A stretch of 64,000 bases of DNA from Brevibacillus invocatus (GTDB taxonomy: Bacteria; Bacillota; Bacilli; Brevibacillales; Brevibacillaceae), in contig NZ_RHHR01000014.1 of assembly GCF_003710915.1 (NCBI RefSeq), positions 62,001-126,000 on the forward strand, given 5' to 3'. Of the stretch, positions 1 through 9,178 are shown in pieces; position 1 is the stretch's first letter; every line of letters begins with the position of its first letter. The position numbers were made by a program, and so were the translations under genes. Under the pieces are notes generated by a model. That model was given only the letters and a program-made list of their open reading frames with translations. It had not been told where the DNA came from and did not search any database.

Positions 1-1421
1 GCAGACGAAGCGGCGATCTGATGGCCATCGCGACCAACGATATACCGGCAGTCGAACAGACGGCAAGCATGGGTGTACTGACCTTGGTAGATTCCTTGTT
101 TATGACTGTACTCACGCTTGGAGTCATGATGGTTACGATCGATTGGAAGCTGACATTGGCAGCACTGATCCCGATGCCGTTCTTGGCCTGGTCGACTGCT
201 TATTACGGACGACTGCTGCACGAACGCTTTTACTTGGCGCAGGAAGCATTTGGCGAGATGAACGATCACGTTCAGCAATCCGTTTCGGGTGTTCGTGTGA
301 TGCGCGCTTTTGTGCAGGAAGACAAAGATGTAGATGCCTTTCGCCGTGTCAGCGAAAAAACGCTGGAACGAAACGTAAACGTGTCACGCATCGATGCGTT
401 ATTCGATCCGACGATCGCGATCATTATCGGGTTCAGTTTTTTAATCGGGCTTGGCTATGGGACGTATCTCGTCTTTACCAGCTCCATCTCACTTGGCGAT
501 CTGGTCGCCTTCAACCTGTATTTGGGCCTGTTGATCTGGCCGATGTTTGCCTTTGGCTGGCTGATCAATGTCGTACAGCGGGGAAGCGCGTCCCTCAAGC
601 GTTTGTCCGAAATGCTGATCGAGGAGCCCGATGTGCATGAGGCGAATCAGCCTGTCACGGAAGCAAAAGGCAATTCGATTGAAGCCCGCCATTTTACATT
701 TACGTATCCGGGTACGAGCAAGCCTGTCTTGCAGGATCTTTCATTTTCACTCGGTGAAGGAGAAACGCTCGGGATCGTGGGGCGCACAGGAAGCGGAAAA
801 TCGACGCTGTGCCGTTCTCTCTTGCATCAATACCGCATGCAGGATGATGCCCTCTTCATTGGCGGCGTAGCGATCGAGAGACTGTCCTTTGATGCGCTGC
901 GTGCCAAAATCGGCTATGTGCCACAGGAGCATTTGCTGTTCTCCAGAACGATCGCGGAGAATGTGGCATTCGGAAAGCCTGAAGCGACTGAGCAGGAGGT
1001 GCTTCGTGCGCTGGAGCTGGCTGAAATGGGACGCGATCTCATGCAGTTCAGCGAGGGTCTTGAGACGATGGTAGGCGAGAAGGGAGTTACCCTGTCAGGC
1101 GGACAGAAGCAGCGTATTTCGATTGCACGAGCCTTGCTGATGGATGCAGATATTCTCATTCTCGATGACTCCCTTTCTGCTGTGGATGCGCGGACGGAAG
1201 AGAGGATCGTGCATCATCTGCGCCAGGAGCGCGCAGGAAAAACAACGATTATTACGGCCCACCGCTTGTCTGCTGTCCAGCATGCCCAATTGATCCTCGT
1301 GCTCGAGGAGGGCAGGATTGTGGAACGCGGTACGCATGACGAGCTGATGCTGCTGGGTGGCTGGTACGCTGAGCAGTATCGCCGCCAGCAGATGGAACAG
1401 GATGTAGTCGGCCAGGAATAG
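1..1421 (+). CDS. bmrC: Heterodimeric multidrug ABC exporter, BmrC/YheI-type half (5' truncated)
   Basis: This is the C-terminal four fifths of a fused permease-ATPase half-transporter. The frame is open to the window edge, with residues RRSGDL before the first ATG at base 21, so the true start lies upstream. Membrane helices lie in the first 200 residues, followed by an ATPase domain with Walker A GRTGSGKST, signature LSGGQKQR and Walker B ILILDDSLSAVD. The residue after the Walker B aspartate is Asp where the catalytic Glu is normal, as in BmrC of B. subtilis. The partner gene follows 15 bases downstream. The pair should pump drugs out of the cytoplasm. Substrates cannot be read from sequence. 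Confidence 0.88.
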   Translation, partial: RRSGDLMAIATNDIPAVEQTASMGVLTLVDSLFMTVLTLGVMMVTIDWKLTLAALIPMPFLAWSTAYYGRLLHERFYLAQEAFGEMNDHVQQSVSGVRVMRAFVQEDKDVDAFRRVSEKTLERNVNVSRIDALFDPTIAIIIGFSFLIGLGYGTYLVFTSSISLGDLVAFNLYLGLLIWPMFAFGWLINVVQRGSASLKRLSEMLIEEPDVHEANQPVTEAKGNSIEARHFTFTYPGTSKPVLQDLSFSLGEGETLGIVGRTGSGKSTLCRSLLHQYRMQDDALFIGGVAIERLSFDALRAKIGYVPQEHLLFSRTIAENVAFGKPEATEQEVLRALELAEMGRDLMQFSEGLETMVGEKGVTLSGGQKQRISIARALLMDADILILDDSLSAVDARTEERIVHHLRQERAGKTTIITAHRLSAVQHAQLILVLEEGRIVERGTHDELMLLGGWYAEQYRRQQMEQDVVGQE

Positions 1422-1436
1422 GAAGGAGAGCGTTTC

Positions 1437-3512
1437 ATGAATGGGCATAGCGTGTGGAAACGGCTGGTCGATTTCGCCAGACCGTTTCAAAAACAGATAG
1501 CAGGAGCGCTTTTCTTGCTGTTGCTCGGTACGGGTGCAGAGCTGGCAGGTCCTTTTTTGGCCAAGGTCATGATCGACAATCACATCCTGTCGATCCAAAA
1601 GGCCTGGTATGAGTTTGCACAGGAACCAACGGCCGGTGCTGAAAAAGCCGTAGAAGTGGAAGGCAAGTACTATGTGCGGGAGGATCGGCTGCCCTCCATC
1701 GGAGAAACACCGGAGGGCGCCAAGGAGCATCAGACGACGGTGCTGGCGGAAGGAACCACGTATTATCTGGTCTTTGGACCTGTGGACCAGAACGGGGAAA
1801 AGAGCATTGTACCGACGACTGAGGAGAATGGCCGTCAGCACGTAGAAGTAACGGTCAACCAGTCGGAGCCCGTAGCAGGGATACGCTTGACCGCAGATGA
1901 GGTCAAAGCGATGTACGAAGGTGATATTCAGCCGATTATTTGGCTGTCTGTCGGGTATGGCGCACTCATCCTCTTGTCAGCGGGTTTTAATTACATTCAG
2001 ATCTTATGGCTCCAAACCATCGCGCAGCGCATTATCCAGCAGATGCGGATGAAGCTGTTTATTCATTTGCAAAAGCTGCCGGTGTCTTTCTTTGACAAGA
2101 CGCCAGTGGGTTCTCTCGTCTCCCGCGTCAGCAATGATACCGAGGCGATACGCGAGCTGTACGTCAGCGTGCTGGCTACCTTTGTGCAAAACGGATTGTA
2201 TTTGATCGGCATCTTGATTGCCCTGTACATCCTGCAGCCAGAGCTCGCGCTGTTCTGCTTTTTGACAGTGCCGCTGCTTGTTTTGCTGGTCATTTTTTAT
2301 CGCAAATACAGCTCCCGCTACTACACGATCATTCGTGCGAGGCTGGCTGACATGAATGCGATGATCAACGAAATGATTCAAAACATGACGATCGTGCAAG
2401 CCTTCCGTCGAGAGGAAGGTGTCCAGAAGGAATTCTCAAAGGTAAACGAGGAGTACTTCAAGGTCAAGCTGAAGGAAATCAACATCGAGTCGTTTCTCCT
2501 GCGCCCGGCTGTTGACCTGATCTGGAAAATCGCCTTGACGATCATTATCTGGTATTACGGCTCTGCTTCCTTCCACAGTGCCATCTCTTTCGGGGCACTC
2601 TTCGCTTTCGTGGATTACATGGGGCGCTTTTTTGAGCCAATCAACATGATCATGAACCGCCTGTCACAGCTGCAGCAGGCGAATATATCGGCCAAGCGCG
2701 TGTTTGAAATCATGGATACGCCTGCAGAGGTCGCTAGCGCGAGAGAACAGATCGCGCGACCGCGTGGAGAAGTGGTATTCGACAAGGTTTCCTTTGCTTA
2801 TTCGGGTGAGGAGTACGTGTTGAAAGACGTTTCGTTCACCGCCAAGCCGGGAGAGACGATTGCGCTGGTTGGACACACGGGTTCTGGAAAAAGCTCCTTG
2901 ATGAATCTGCTGCTGGGCTACTATCCGGTGACCCAAGGACGCATTTTGATTGATGATGCACCAATGAGCGAGATGGATATTCAGTCGCTTCGCCGTCATA
3001 TCGGCCTCGTCCTGCAGGATCCGTTCCTGTTTACTGGAAGCGTCGGCTTCAATATTCGCATGTACAACGACGACATCACCAACGAACAAGTCAGAGAAGC
3101 AGCCAAGGCCGTCAGGGCAGATGCCTTTATTTCAAAACTGCCGGGTGGTTATGACGAACCGGTAGTAGAACGGGGGATGACGTTGTCCGCTGGCCAGCGA
3201 CAGCTCATCTCTTTTGCCCGGGCACTTGTCTCTGATCCTGCGATCCTGATTCTGGATGAAGCGACAGCCAGTATTGACAGCGAGACCGAGTCTGCGATCC
3301 AGGAGGCTCTGCACGTATTGTCCCGCGGAAGGACGACCTTCATCATTGCACACCGGCTGTCTACGATTCAACATGCGGATCAGATTCTCGTGCTGTCTCG
3401 TGGTGAAGTCGTAGAGCGGGGCACGCATGAGGAATTGATGGGGCAGGATGGACTGTATCGAAAAATGTACCAGCTCCAGCAAGGCGGTCTGTCTGCTACA
3501 GTAAATGGATAA
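1437..3512 (+). CDS. bmrD: Heterodimeric multidrug ABC exporter, BmrD/YheH-type half
   Basis: This 691-residue half-transporter has a good ribosome site (GGAGAG) and starts just after its partner. After helix 1 (about residues 20-40) comes a hydrophilic insert of about 100 residues (55-160) before helix 2. This matches the extracellular domain that distinguishes BmrD/YheH from ordinary exporters. The ATPase domain has Walker A GHTGSGKSS, a non-standard signature LSAGQRQL, and an intact Walker B with catalytic Glu (LILDEATASID). With the preceding gene it should form one degenerate and one competent ATP site. The two genes look like a single operon. Confidence 0.9.
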   Translation: MNGHSVWKRLVDFARPFQKQIAGALFLLLLGTGAELAGPFLAKVMIDNHILSIQKAWYEFAQEPTAGAEKAVEVEGKYYVREDRLPSIGETPEGAKEHQTTVLAEGTTYYLVFGPVDQNGEKSIVPTTEENGRQHVEVTVNQSEPVAGIRLTADEVKAMYEGDIQPIIWLSVGYGALILLSAGFNYIQILWLQTIAQRIIQQMRMKLFIHLQKLPVSFFDKTPVGSLVSRVSNDTEAIRELYVSVLATFVQNGLYLIGILIALYILQPELALFCFLTVPLLVLLVIFYRKYSSRYYTIIRARLADMNAMINEMIQNMTIVQAFRREEGVQKEFSKVNEEYFKVKLKEINIESFLLRPAVDLIWKIALTIIIWYYGSASFHSAISFGALFAFVDYMGRFFEPINMIMNRLSQLQQANISAKRVFEIMDTPAEVASAREQIARPRGEVVFDKVSFAYSGEEYVLKDVSFTAKPGETIALVGHTGSGKSSLMNLLLGYYPVTQGRILIDDAPMSEMDIQSLRRHIGLVLQDPFLFTGSVGFNIRMYNDDITNEQVREAAKAVRADAFISKLPGGYDEPVVERGMTLSAGQRQLISFARALVSDPAILILDEATASIDSETESAIQEALHVLSRGRTTFIIAHRLSTIQHADQILVLSRGEVVERGTHEELMGQDGLYRKMYQLQQGGLSATVNG

Positions 3513-3533
3513 TCCAAGTGGAGGTTCAACACC

Positions 3534-4718
3534 ATGCAATCATCTCGCTACACCTTTTGGGTGTTGATCGTCGTCGTGGCGGTCGCAGGGGCCAATCAAG
3601 GACTGACGATTCCGCTGCTCGCTGTCATGCTGGAGCAGCAGGGCGTATCGACTGTCGTGAATGGGTTAAATGCGACTGCCCTCTATATCGGAGTTGTACT
3701 GGTTTCACCCTGGCTGGAGATCCCCTTGCGCCGCATCGGGTACCGCAATACGATTTTTTGGGGACTAGTGCTGTTGACCGTATCGACGCTTCTCGTCCCT
3801 ATGTTTTCTTCGCTCACCGTCTGGTTTGTTCTGAGACTTCTGATGGGCGTAGGCGATTCCAGCTTGCATTACGCCAGCCAGATGTGGGTGACCAAGATCA
3901 CCTCGGAGAAGAACCGCGGTCGGGATCTGTCCATTTACGGTCTGGCATTCGGATTTGGCTTTGCGATAGGACCTTTGGGTTTAAACCTGCTGACGTTCGG
4001 GGTATGGGTGCCATTTGGGGCGTTGATCGTGTTGTACGTCATCGCCTATGCGCTGTTGGCCCGAATCAAGAATGACTTCCCAGAGGAAATCAAACAGACG
4101 GAGAAAAAGCAGAACAAGTACGTGACAGTCCTCCGCATCGCTTGGCTGGCGCTGATTCCTCCTTTTCTTTACGGCTTCATGGAAACGTCGCTAAATGGCA
4201 GCTTTCCCATCTACGCCTTGCGCACAGGCTTGTCACTGGAGTGGACTTCCCTGATCCTGCCGTCCTTTATCGTAGGAAGCATCATTTTGCAAATGCCGCT
4301 TGGTATGTTGAGTGATCGCATTGGACGCAAGAAGGTCATGTTTGTCTGCGCTCTGGTCGGAGCTGTGGCTTTCTTTCTCTTCCCGGTTGCGGGTGAAAAT
4401 GTCTGGTTCATGATGCTGATGCTGGCAATCGCCGGGGCGGCTGTGGGGTCCTTTTACTCGCTCGGATTGGCTTACGCGGCAGACATTTTGCCTGCTTCCA
4501 TGATCCCTACGGTGGGAATCATAGCCGGTATCAATTTTGGGGTAGCGAGCATTCTGGCTCCGGGCTTGAATGGATTTTTAATGCAGGCGTGGGAGCCGTG
4601 GACGATGTTTTGGCTGATGGGAGCGCAGCTGCTGGCGTTTGCTATCGCGTGTCTGGTCCATCGCGAGACTTCAGCGGCACAAAAAGAGTTACCGATTTCA
4701 TTGCAAAAGCATGGTTAA
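3534..4718 (+). CDS. MFS transporter (drug:H+ antiporter type)
   Basis: This 394-residue protein is hydrophobic throughout, with about 12 predicted helices and a charged central loop near residues 180-200. The motif LSDRIGRKKVMF after the loop is the MFS motif-A repeat of the second half. The ATG is preceded by GGAGG at 8-9 bases. It lies 21 bases after the ABC pair, so it may be co-transcribed as a third exporter of the same operon. The substrate is unknown. A terminator hairpin follows. Confidence 0.85.
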   Translation: MQSSRYTFWVLIVVVAVAGANQGLTIPLLAVMLEQQGVSTVVNGLNATALYIGVVLVSPWLEIPLRRIGYRNTIFWGLVLLTVSTLLVPMFSSLTVWFVLRLLMGVGDSSLHYASQMWVTKITSEKNRGRDLSIYGLAFGFGFAIGPLGLNLLTFGVWVPFGALIVLYVIAYALLARIKNDFPEEIKQTEKKQNKYVTVLRIAWLALIPPFLYGFMETSLNGSFPIYALRTGLSLEWTSLILPSFIVGSIILQMPLGMLSDRIGRKKVMFVCALVGAVAFFLFPVAGENVWFMMLMLAIAGAAVGSFYSLGLAYAADILPASMIPTVGIIAGINFGVASILAPGLNGFLMQAWEPWTMFWLMGAQLLAFAIACLVHRETSAAQKELPISLQKHG

Positions 4719-4742
4719 TCGAAAGAGTAAAGGATGGGCAAT

Positions 4743-4783
4743 GGCACTTTTCCTGTAAAAGACAGGGGAGGTGCCGTTTTTTT
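4743..4783 (+). terminator. Rho-independent terminator after the exporter operon
   Basis: Arms of 14 bases starting GGCAC and ending GTGCC flank a 5-base loop, with some G-T pairs, and are followed by a run of seven T. It lies 24 bases after the MFS stop codon. Confidence 0.8.
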
Positions 4784-4892
4784 AGAGGTTTTGTCCGACA
4801 ATTTGTTCATGGTGCCAAAAAGAAGCATAAACGGGCGGCAGGTAGGGAAGCGTAGATATATAGAGAATGAATGGTGGAAGGGGTTGCTCCTT

Positions 4893-5030
4893 ATGCTTAC
4901 TCCATGTATTTTCAAGCGAGGGATCATCTGGGTCGTATTTTTTGTCATCAGCATGTTTGTCATTCCGTTTTTTGCCGAAGAGGATGCCAAATCACCTGTT
5001 CCTGCCGCACCTCAGGTTCAGACAAAGTAA
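4893..5030 (+). CDS. Small single-pass membrane protein (hypothetical)
   Basis: A 45-codon frame starts with ATG after GAAGGGG at a suitable distance. The product has a short basic N-terminus, one strongly hydrophobic helix (about residues 11-27) and a hydrophilic Pro/Ala-rich tail, so it should be a small membrane protein with its tail outside or free. I do not recognise a family. It stands alone between two terminator hairpins. It may be non-coding; the ribosome site and clean helix are the only support. Confidence 0.45.
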   Translation: MLTPCIFKRGIIWVVFFVISMFVIPFFAEEDAKSPVPAAPQVQTK

Positions 5031-5094
5031 ATGGATTGACCACATAGAGTGGAATCTTCTTTTTGCGGAGAAGCGCTTACATGATTTTTTTGCG

Positions 5095-5144
5095 AAAAAG
5101 GACTCGCTTTCCATGCAAGGTATGAGCTGGAGGCGAGTCTTTTT
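5095..5144. terminator. Bidirectional terminator
   Basis: GACTCGC and GCGAGTC are separated by 25 bases, with a run of A on the left and a run of T on the right, so the hairpin can end transcription in both directions. It separates the small plus-strand frame from the minus-strand RDD gene. Confidence 0.75.
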
Positions 5145-5157
5145 GCTATGTATAGAC

Positions 5158-5620
5158 CTAATGCCGTTTTTCTCGAATTACGAAAGTATGGGCGATCAGA
5201 TCCTGCCATCCTTGTTTTTTCTTGTTCCAGCCAACCCACATATACCCCAGTCCGAATGGAAGCAAGCAAAGCGGCTTGCCGATCCATTCACGCACGAGCA
5301 CCTGACCGATGGATAACGTTTGGCGTTTCGCACCAACCGGTATCACGCGAATACCCATGATGATTTTACCCAGTGTCTGTCCCGTCCACCAGGGAGTAGC
5401 GAACCACAGTGGCTGCCGCGCTCTGCTGTCCCGTTATGACTCCAGTGACAAACAGCTGCACGATTTTACTGCTGCCGGCCCCTGAAACAATATTTTCATC
5501 CCAGGAGTAGCCGGGGTGGTCGGCGAGTTCATCCGTCGTGCCAGCAAACCCTTCTACGATAAGCCCAGCCAAAAGAACGGAAAAGACGATGATAAGAGCG
5601 ATCCATTGTTTGCGTTCCAT
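5158..5620 (-). pseudogene. RDD-family membrane protein, frameshifted
   Basis: Two minus-strand frames together make one protein. The first starts with ATG after GAGGTG and gives a helix plus a hydrophilic loop up to residues VTGVITGQQS. The second continues in another frame as RQPLWFATPWWTGQTLGK and then IIMGIRVIPV, typical of the RDD domain, and ends in a basic tail. The switch must fall near bases 5405-5430. The second half has no ribosome site of its own. The protein is short for an RDD protein and the usual Arg-Asp-Asp start of the domain is not seen, so there may also be a deletion. A sequencing error cannot be excluded. Confidence 0.7.
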
Positions 5621-5690
5621 ACAGGTCACCTCAGGTCTTAGCATGAGCAGCAATCGTTAGAGTTACACATGCGAAACGCCAAAAAAAGGA

Positions 5691-5719
5691 TTGACGAAGA
5701 AAGAGGTCTACATTAGAAT
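5691..5719 (+). promoter_or_regulatory. Sigma-A promoter upstream of the metal ATPase
   Basis: TTGACG and TAGAAT are separated by exactly 17 bases. The start of transcription would be near base 5726, leaving a leader of about 160 bases that contains the Fur/PerR-like box. Confidence 0.6.
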
Positions 5720-5765
5720 TAATATAAATTTATTGGCTTTGCGCAAAAATATTCACCTAGGTAAA

Positions 5766-5784
5766 GATAGGAATAATCATTATC
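5766..5784. promoter_or_regulatory. Fur/PerR-like operator
   Basis: The 19 bases GATAGGAATAATCATTATC agree at 16 positions with the classical Fur consensus GATAATGATAATCATTATC. Read one base to the right they also agree at 11 of 14 positions with the PerR consensus TTATAATNATTATAA. The site lies 105 bases before the metal ATPase, which makes iron or peroxide control of that gene likely. Which regulator binds cannot be told from the sequence. Confidence 0.65.
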
Positions 5785-5889
5785 AATTAGGATGCTGTTG
5801 CCTTCGGGCAGCAGCTTCCACTGTTTTTACGGGAGAAATAAGTCTGATTCTCTTTCTCAACGAGAGAAAAAAAGGAGATGGTTGTCTTG

Positions 5890-7797
5890 ATGGAAAAAAT
5901 CGCGATGGCTCTGTCTGCAATCGGTTTGTTGAGCAGTTGGCTGTACGGGGAGGTTTGGGGGATTGACCTGGCTTGGATAGCCGTGCTCTTGTGCGGCGTT
6001 CCGATCGCTTGGGCGGCAAGCAAGGAGCTGTTTATGGAGCGTAAAATCAACAGTGATGTGCTGGTGACGATTGCAATCGTAGCTGCTGTAGGCATCGGTG
6101 AAATTTTTGCTGCCGGAGAAGTAGCTTTGATCATGATGATCGGGATGTGGTTGGAGAACCGTACCGTAGCGAAGGCAGCGTCTGCACTGGAGGAAATGGT
6201 GCAGATGGTTCCGCAGACGGCGATGGTCAAACGTGAGCGCGGCTGGGTAGAGATTGCATTGGAGAAGGTCGTCAAGGGCGATGTGGTTCAGGTAAAGCCG
6301 GGTGAGAAGGTGTCAGTAGATGGTGTCGTTCATCACGGCCAAGCAGCTGTTGATCAGGCAGCATTGACCGGGGAGTCGCTGCCAGTAGAGAAACGTCAGG
6401 GCGACGAGGTTTTCATGGGTACGTTGAACACCAATGGCGTCATCGAGATCGTTGCGGAGCGAGTTGGTGACGAAACGACTTTTGCCAAGGTAACCCGTCT
6501 CGTGGCGGAAGCGATGGAACGAAAAGCGCCGGTGCAGCGCCTGTTGGATCGTTGGGCAGCCTGGATTGTTCCCAGCAGTCTGATCCTGGCTATTCTTATG
6601 TTCATGATCACAGGTGATCTGGTTCGAGCGGTTACCATCCTCATCGTTTTCTGTCCCTGCGCATTGGTATTGGCTACGCCGACTGCGATCATGGCAGGTA
6701 TCGGAAGTGCAGCCAAGCATGGGATTCTCATCAAAAGTGGCGTGGCGATGGAGCAAATCGGTCTGGTCAATGCTCTGCTTTTTGACAAGACAGGTACACT
6801 GACCGAAGGAAAATTGCAGGTAACCGGAGTAGCTCGCTTGCACAACCAGCAGGCTGAGGATGTGTTGCGCCTGGCCGCGGCGCTGGAGCAGCACTCGGAG
6901 CATCCAGTCGCACACGCCATCGTGAAGGCAGGGGAAGACAGAGGCATCAAGCTGCCGCAGGTGGATTCCTTTCTCGTTCACCCGGGGAATGGTGTGTCGG
7001 GGCAAATCGACGGTCATGAAGTCATGGTAGGAAATCGCCGCTTTTTCGCGGACAAGGGGATTGAAACAGCAGAGCTGACGCAGATGAGAGAAGAGCAGGA
7101 GAGTGCTGGGCATACGGCGGTTTTCGTTGCCCGTGACCGCAAGCTGGTCGGAATGATTTCTTTGGCTGATCGCGTTCGTCTGGAATCGCGGGATACGATC
7201 GGACGATTGCGGCTCAATGGTGTGGGCGAGATTGCGATGCTGACCGGAGACAACAGGGGGGCGGCCAGTCAGATTGCGCGTCAGGCCGGGGTGACGACTG
7301 TCTATGCAGAACAATTTCCGGAGGCGAAGTATCAACGTGTAGAAGAGCATCGTCAAAAAGGGCATATTGTCGGGATGGTCGGTGACGGTATTAACGATGC
7401 GCCTGCACTGACAGCAGCGCATGTGGGGATTGCGATGGGGGCTGGCGGAACACAGATAGCAGCGGAAGCAGCTGACATTGTCATCATGAACGATGATGTG
7501 TCCAAGGTGGCAGATGTCGTACAGCTCGGACAAAAAACGCTTCGGGTCATTCGCGAGAACCTGATCGTCTCCAGCGTGATCAACGCCATAGCGGTCATTC
7601 TGGCGATGGCCGGAATCCTTGGGCCTGTAGGAGGAGCTTTTGTCCACAATGCCACATCTGTCCTGGTCGTCCTCAATTCGGCTCGGTTGATTCACTTCCT
7701 GTCCAGCAAAAAGAGAGAAAAAGGCATGACTCCACCGTCCATGACTTGTACGACTTGTTCTTGCCAGGGTGACTGTAATCTGACGGCAAAAGGATAG
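5890..7797 (+). CDS. P1B-type heavy-metal-translocating ATPase
   Basis: This 635-residue metal pump lacks the usual N-terminal HMA metal-binding domain. It has the actuator loop TGES, the membrane metal motif CPC (FCPCALVLATPTAI), the phosphorylation site DKTGTLT, a conserved HP dipeptide (SEHPVAHAI) and the hinge GDGINDAPAL. The last helix reads HNATSVLVVLNSARL, which is neither the copper (MxxSS) nor the zinc/cadmium (DMG) signature nor the HEG of iron/cobalt pumps. The C-terminus ends in a Cys-rich tail, CTTCSCQGDC. The ATG was chosen because AAGGAG lies 12 bases upstream; the ATG at 5878 overlaps the ribosome site. The metal is not assignable; the Fur/PerR-like box hints at iron or manganese. 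Confidence 0.88.
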   Translation: MEKIAMALSAIGLLSSWLYGEVWGIDLAWIAVLLCGVPIAWAASKELFMERKINSDVLVTIAIVAAVGIGEIFAAGEVALIMMIGMWLENRTVAKAASALEEMVQMVPQTAMVKRERGWVEIALEKVVKGDVVQVKPGEKVSVDGVVHHGQAAVDQAALTGESLPVEKRQGDEVFMGTLNTNGVIEIVAERVGDETTFAKVTRLVAEAMERKAPVQRLLDRWAAWIVPSSLILAILMFMITGDLVRAVTILIVFCPCALVLATPTAIMAGIGSAAKHGILIKSGVAMEQIGLVNALLFDKTGTLTEGKLQVTGVARLHNQQAEDVLRLAAALEQHSEHPVAHAIVKAGEDRGIKLPQVDSFLVHPGNGVSGQIDGHEVMVGNRRFFADKGIETAELTQMREEQESAGHTAVFVARDRKLVGMISLADRVRLESRDTIGRLRLNGVGEIAMLTGDNRGAASQIARQAGVTTVYAEQFPEAKYQRVEEHRQKGHIVGMVGDGINDAPALTAAHVGIAMGAGGTQIAAEAADIVIMNDDVSKVADVVQLGQKTLRVIRENLIVSSVINAIAVILAMAGILGPVGGAFVHNATSVLVVLNSARLIHFLSSKKREKGMTPPSMTCTTCSCQGDCNLTAKG

Positions 7798-7817
7798 TGG
7801 CTGTGCAAAACAGCTTA

Positions 7818-7851
7818 AACCGGAGGAGAGTTGCTTCCGGTTATTCTTTTT
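7818..7851 (+). terminator. Rho-independent terminator after the metal ATPase
   Basis: AACCGGA pairs with TCCGGTT across an 11-base loop and is followed by a T-rich run. Confidence 0.75.
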
Positions 7852-7935
7852 GCTCCCATTTCATGCAATTGCGGCAATATTCATGTAATATATAGGAGAT
7901 AAGCGAAAAGTAGACGATTTGCAGGGGGTGATGCC

Positions 7936-8667
7936 ATGATTATCCAGGTAAAGGACTTGAAGAAGAATTATGGCAATTTACAGGTATTGAAGGGCATAAC
8001 CACACAGGTCGAAGAAAGAGAAGTCGTATGTGTAATCGGCCCATCTGGCTCGGGGAAAAGTACATTTTTACGTTGCCTCAATCAGTTGGAGGAGATGACC
8101 AGCGGCCAGATCATCATGAACGGACATGATTTGTCTGATCCCAAGGTAGATATCAACAAGGTGCGCGAAGATGTAGGAATGGTTTTTCAGCGCTTTAATT
8201 TGTTTCCACACAAAACGGTGCTGGAAAATGTGATGCTGGCACCGATCAAAGTGCGCAAAACCGCGCAGGAAGAGGCACGCAAGCATGGTTTGGCGCTATT
8301 GAAGAAGGTAGGCCTGGAGGACAAAGCCGATGTCTATCCGGACCGCTTGTCAGGCGGACAGATGCAGCGCGTGGCGATTGCCCGTGCTTTGGCGATGAAT
8401 CCCAAAGTCATGCTGTTCGATGAGCCAACCTCCGCACTTGATCCCGAGCTGGTGGGTGAGGTGCTTGCTGTTATGAAAAATCTGGCTACAGAAGGAATGA
8501 CCATGATCGTGGTCACCCATGAGATGGGCTTTGCACGTGAGGTGGGGGACCGGGTTATTTTTATGGACCAGGGAGTCATCATGGAGGAAGGAAAGCCTGA
8601 AGAGGTATTTGAAAATCCGACAAATGAGAGACTCCGATCCTTTTTGGGCAAGGTGATGGTTAGTTGA
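7936..8667 (+). CDS. Polar amino-acid ABC transporter ATP-binding protein (GlnQ family)
   Basis: This 243-residue ABC ATPase has Walker [11 protein letters not shown]-loop [10 protein letters not shown], signature LSGGQMQR, Walker [14 protein letters not shown] and the H-loop [10 protein letters not shown], which is typical of the GlnQ/ArtM group. A strong ribosome site precedes the ATG. No permease or solute-binding protein gene lies beside it, so it must either serve a transporter encoded elsewhere or act with an unknown partner. It overlaps the next gene by four bases. Confidence 0.9.
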   Translation: MIIQVKDLKKNYGNLQVLKGITTQVEEREVVCVIGPSGSGKSTFLRCLNQLEEMTSGQIIMNGHDLSDPKVDINKVREDVGMVFQRFNLFPHKTVLENVMLAPIKVRKTAQEEARKHGLALLKKVGLEDKADVYPDRLSGGQMQRVAIARALAMNPKVMLFDEPTSALDPELVGEVLAVMKNLATEGMTMIVVTHEMGFAREVGDRVIFMDQGVIMEEGKPEEVFENPTNERLRSFLGKVMVS

Positions 8668-9122
8668 TCAAGCTGTGTAATATAGAAGCTTTGCCAGAAG
8701 ATCATATCGATGATGATCAGAAGATGTGTACCCTTTTTCTAGGGGATGCTGCCGGCAGTGAAAAGCTCTATGTCAATATCGACAAGGTGCAGCCAGGGGC
8801 AAAAAGCACGAAGTATCACAGTCACAGCCTTCAGGAGGAGTTTTTTCTGATCCTGGCGGGCACGGGTACGCTTCGGATGAATGATGAATACATCCTAGTG
8901 AAAAAAGGGGATTTCATCGCCAAGCCTGCCGGAAGAGGAATCGCCCACCAGTTCATCAATACGGGTGAAGAGGTATTGGAAATTCTGGATACGGGACTAA
9001 AGGTAAAGGATGATATTGCCTACTATCCAGATGAAGATGTCCTCTTTGCACGTGGACAAAAAAAGATGTTTAAACAAACGGATTCCTTACAAGACTGGAA
9101 TTCCGACCCGAACGGTTCTTAA
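8664..9122 (+). CDS. Cupin-domain protein
   Basis: This 152-residue protein starts with TTG inside the stop codon of the ABC ATPase (overlap TTGA), so the two are translationally coupled. The cupin core is visible: motif 1 includes [18 protein letters not shown], a central turn [13 protein letters not shown] and motif 2 [14 protein letters not shown]. The His, His and Glu of motif 1 and the His of motif 2 are the expected metal ligands. Such single-domain cupins act as sugar or amino-acid modifying enzymes or as binding proteins. The exact reaction cannot be assigned. Confidence 0.8.
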   Translation: MIKLCNIEALPEDHIDDDQKMCTLFLGDAAGSEKLYVNIDKVQPGAKSTKYHSHSLQEEFFLILAGTGTLRMNDEYILVKKGDFIAKPAGRGIAHQFINTGEEVLEILDTGLKVKDDIAYYPDEDVLFARGQKKMFKQTDSLQDWNSDPNGS

Positions 9123-9123
9123 G

Positions 9124-9166
9124 AATAGGCACCAGCTGCTTCGAGTACGGAGCACTGGTGCCTATT
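9124..9166. terminator. Hairpin between convergent genes
   Basis: AATAGGCACCAG and CTGGTGCCTATT form a perfect 12-pair stem around a 19-base loop between two convergent genes. There is no clear T run, so termination strength is uncertain. Confidence 0.6.
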
Positions 9167-9178
9167 GCTACAATAGCG

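Noticed and set aside
6313-7695. Long minus-strand open frame (460 codons) opposite the metal ATPase
   Set aside because: It has no ribosome site, a His/Arg/Cys-rich nonsense composition, and lies fully antisense to a clear gene.
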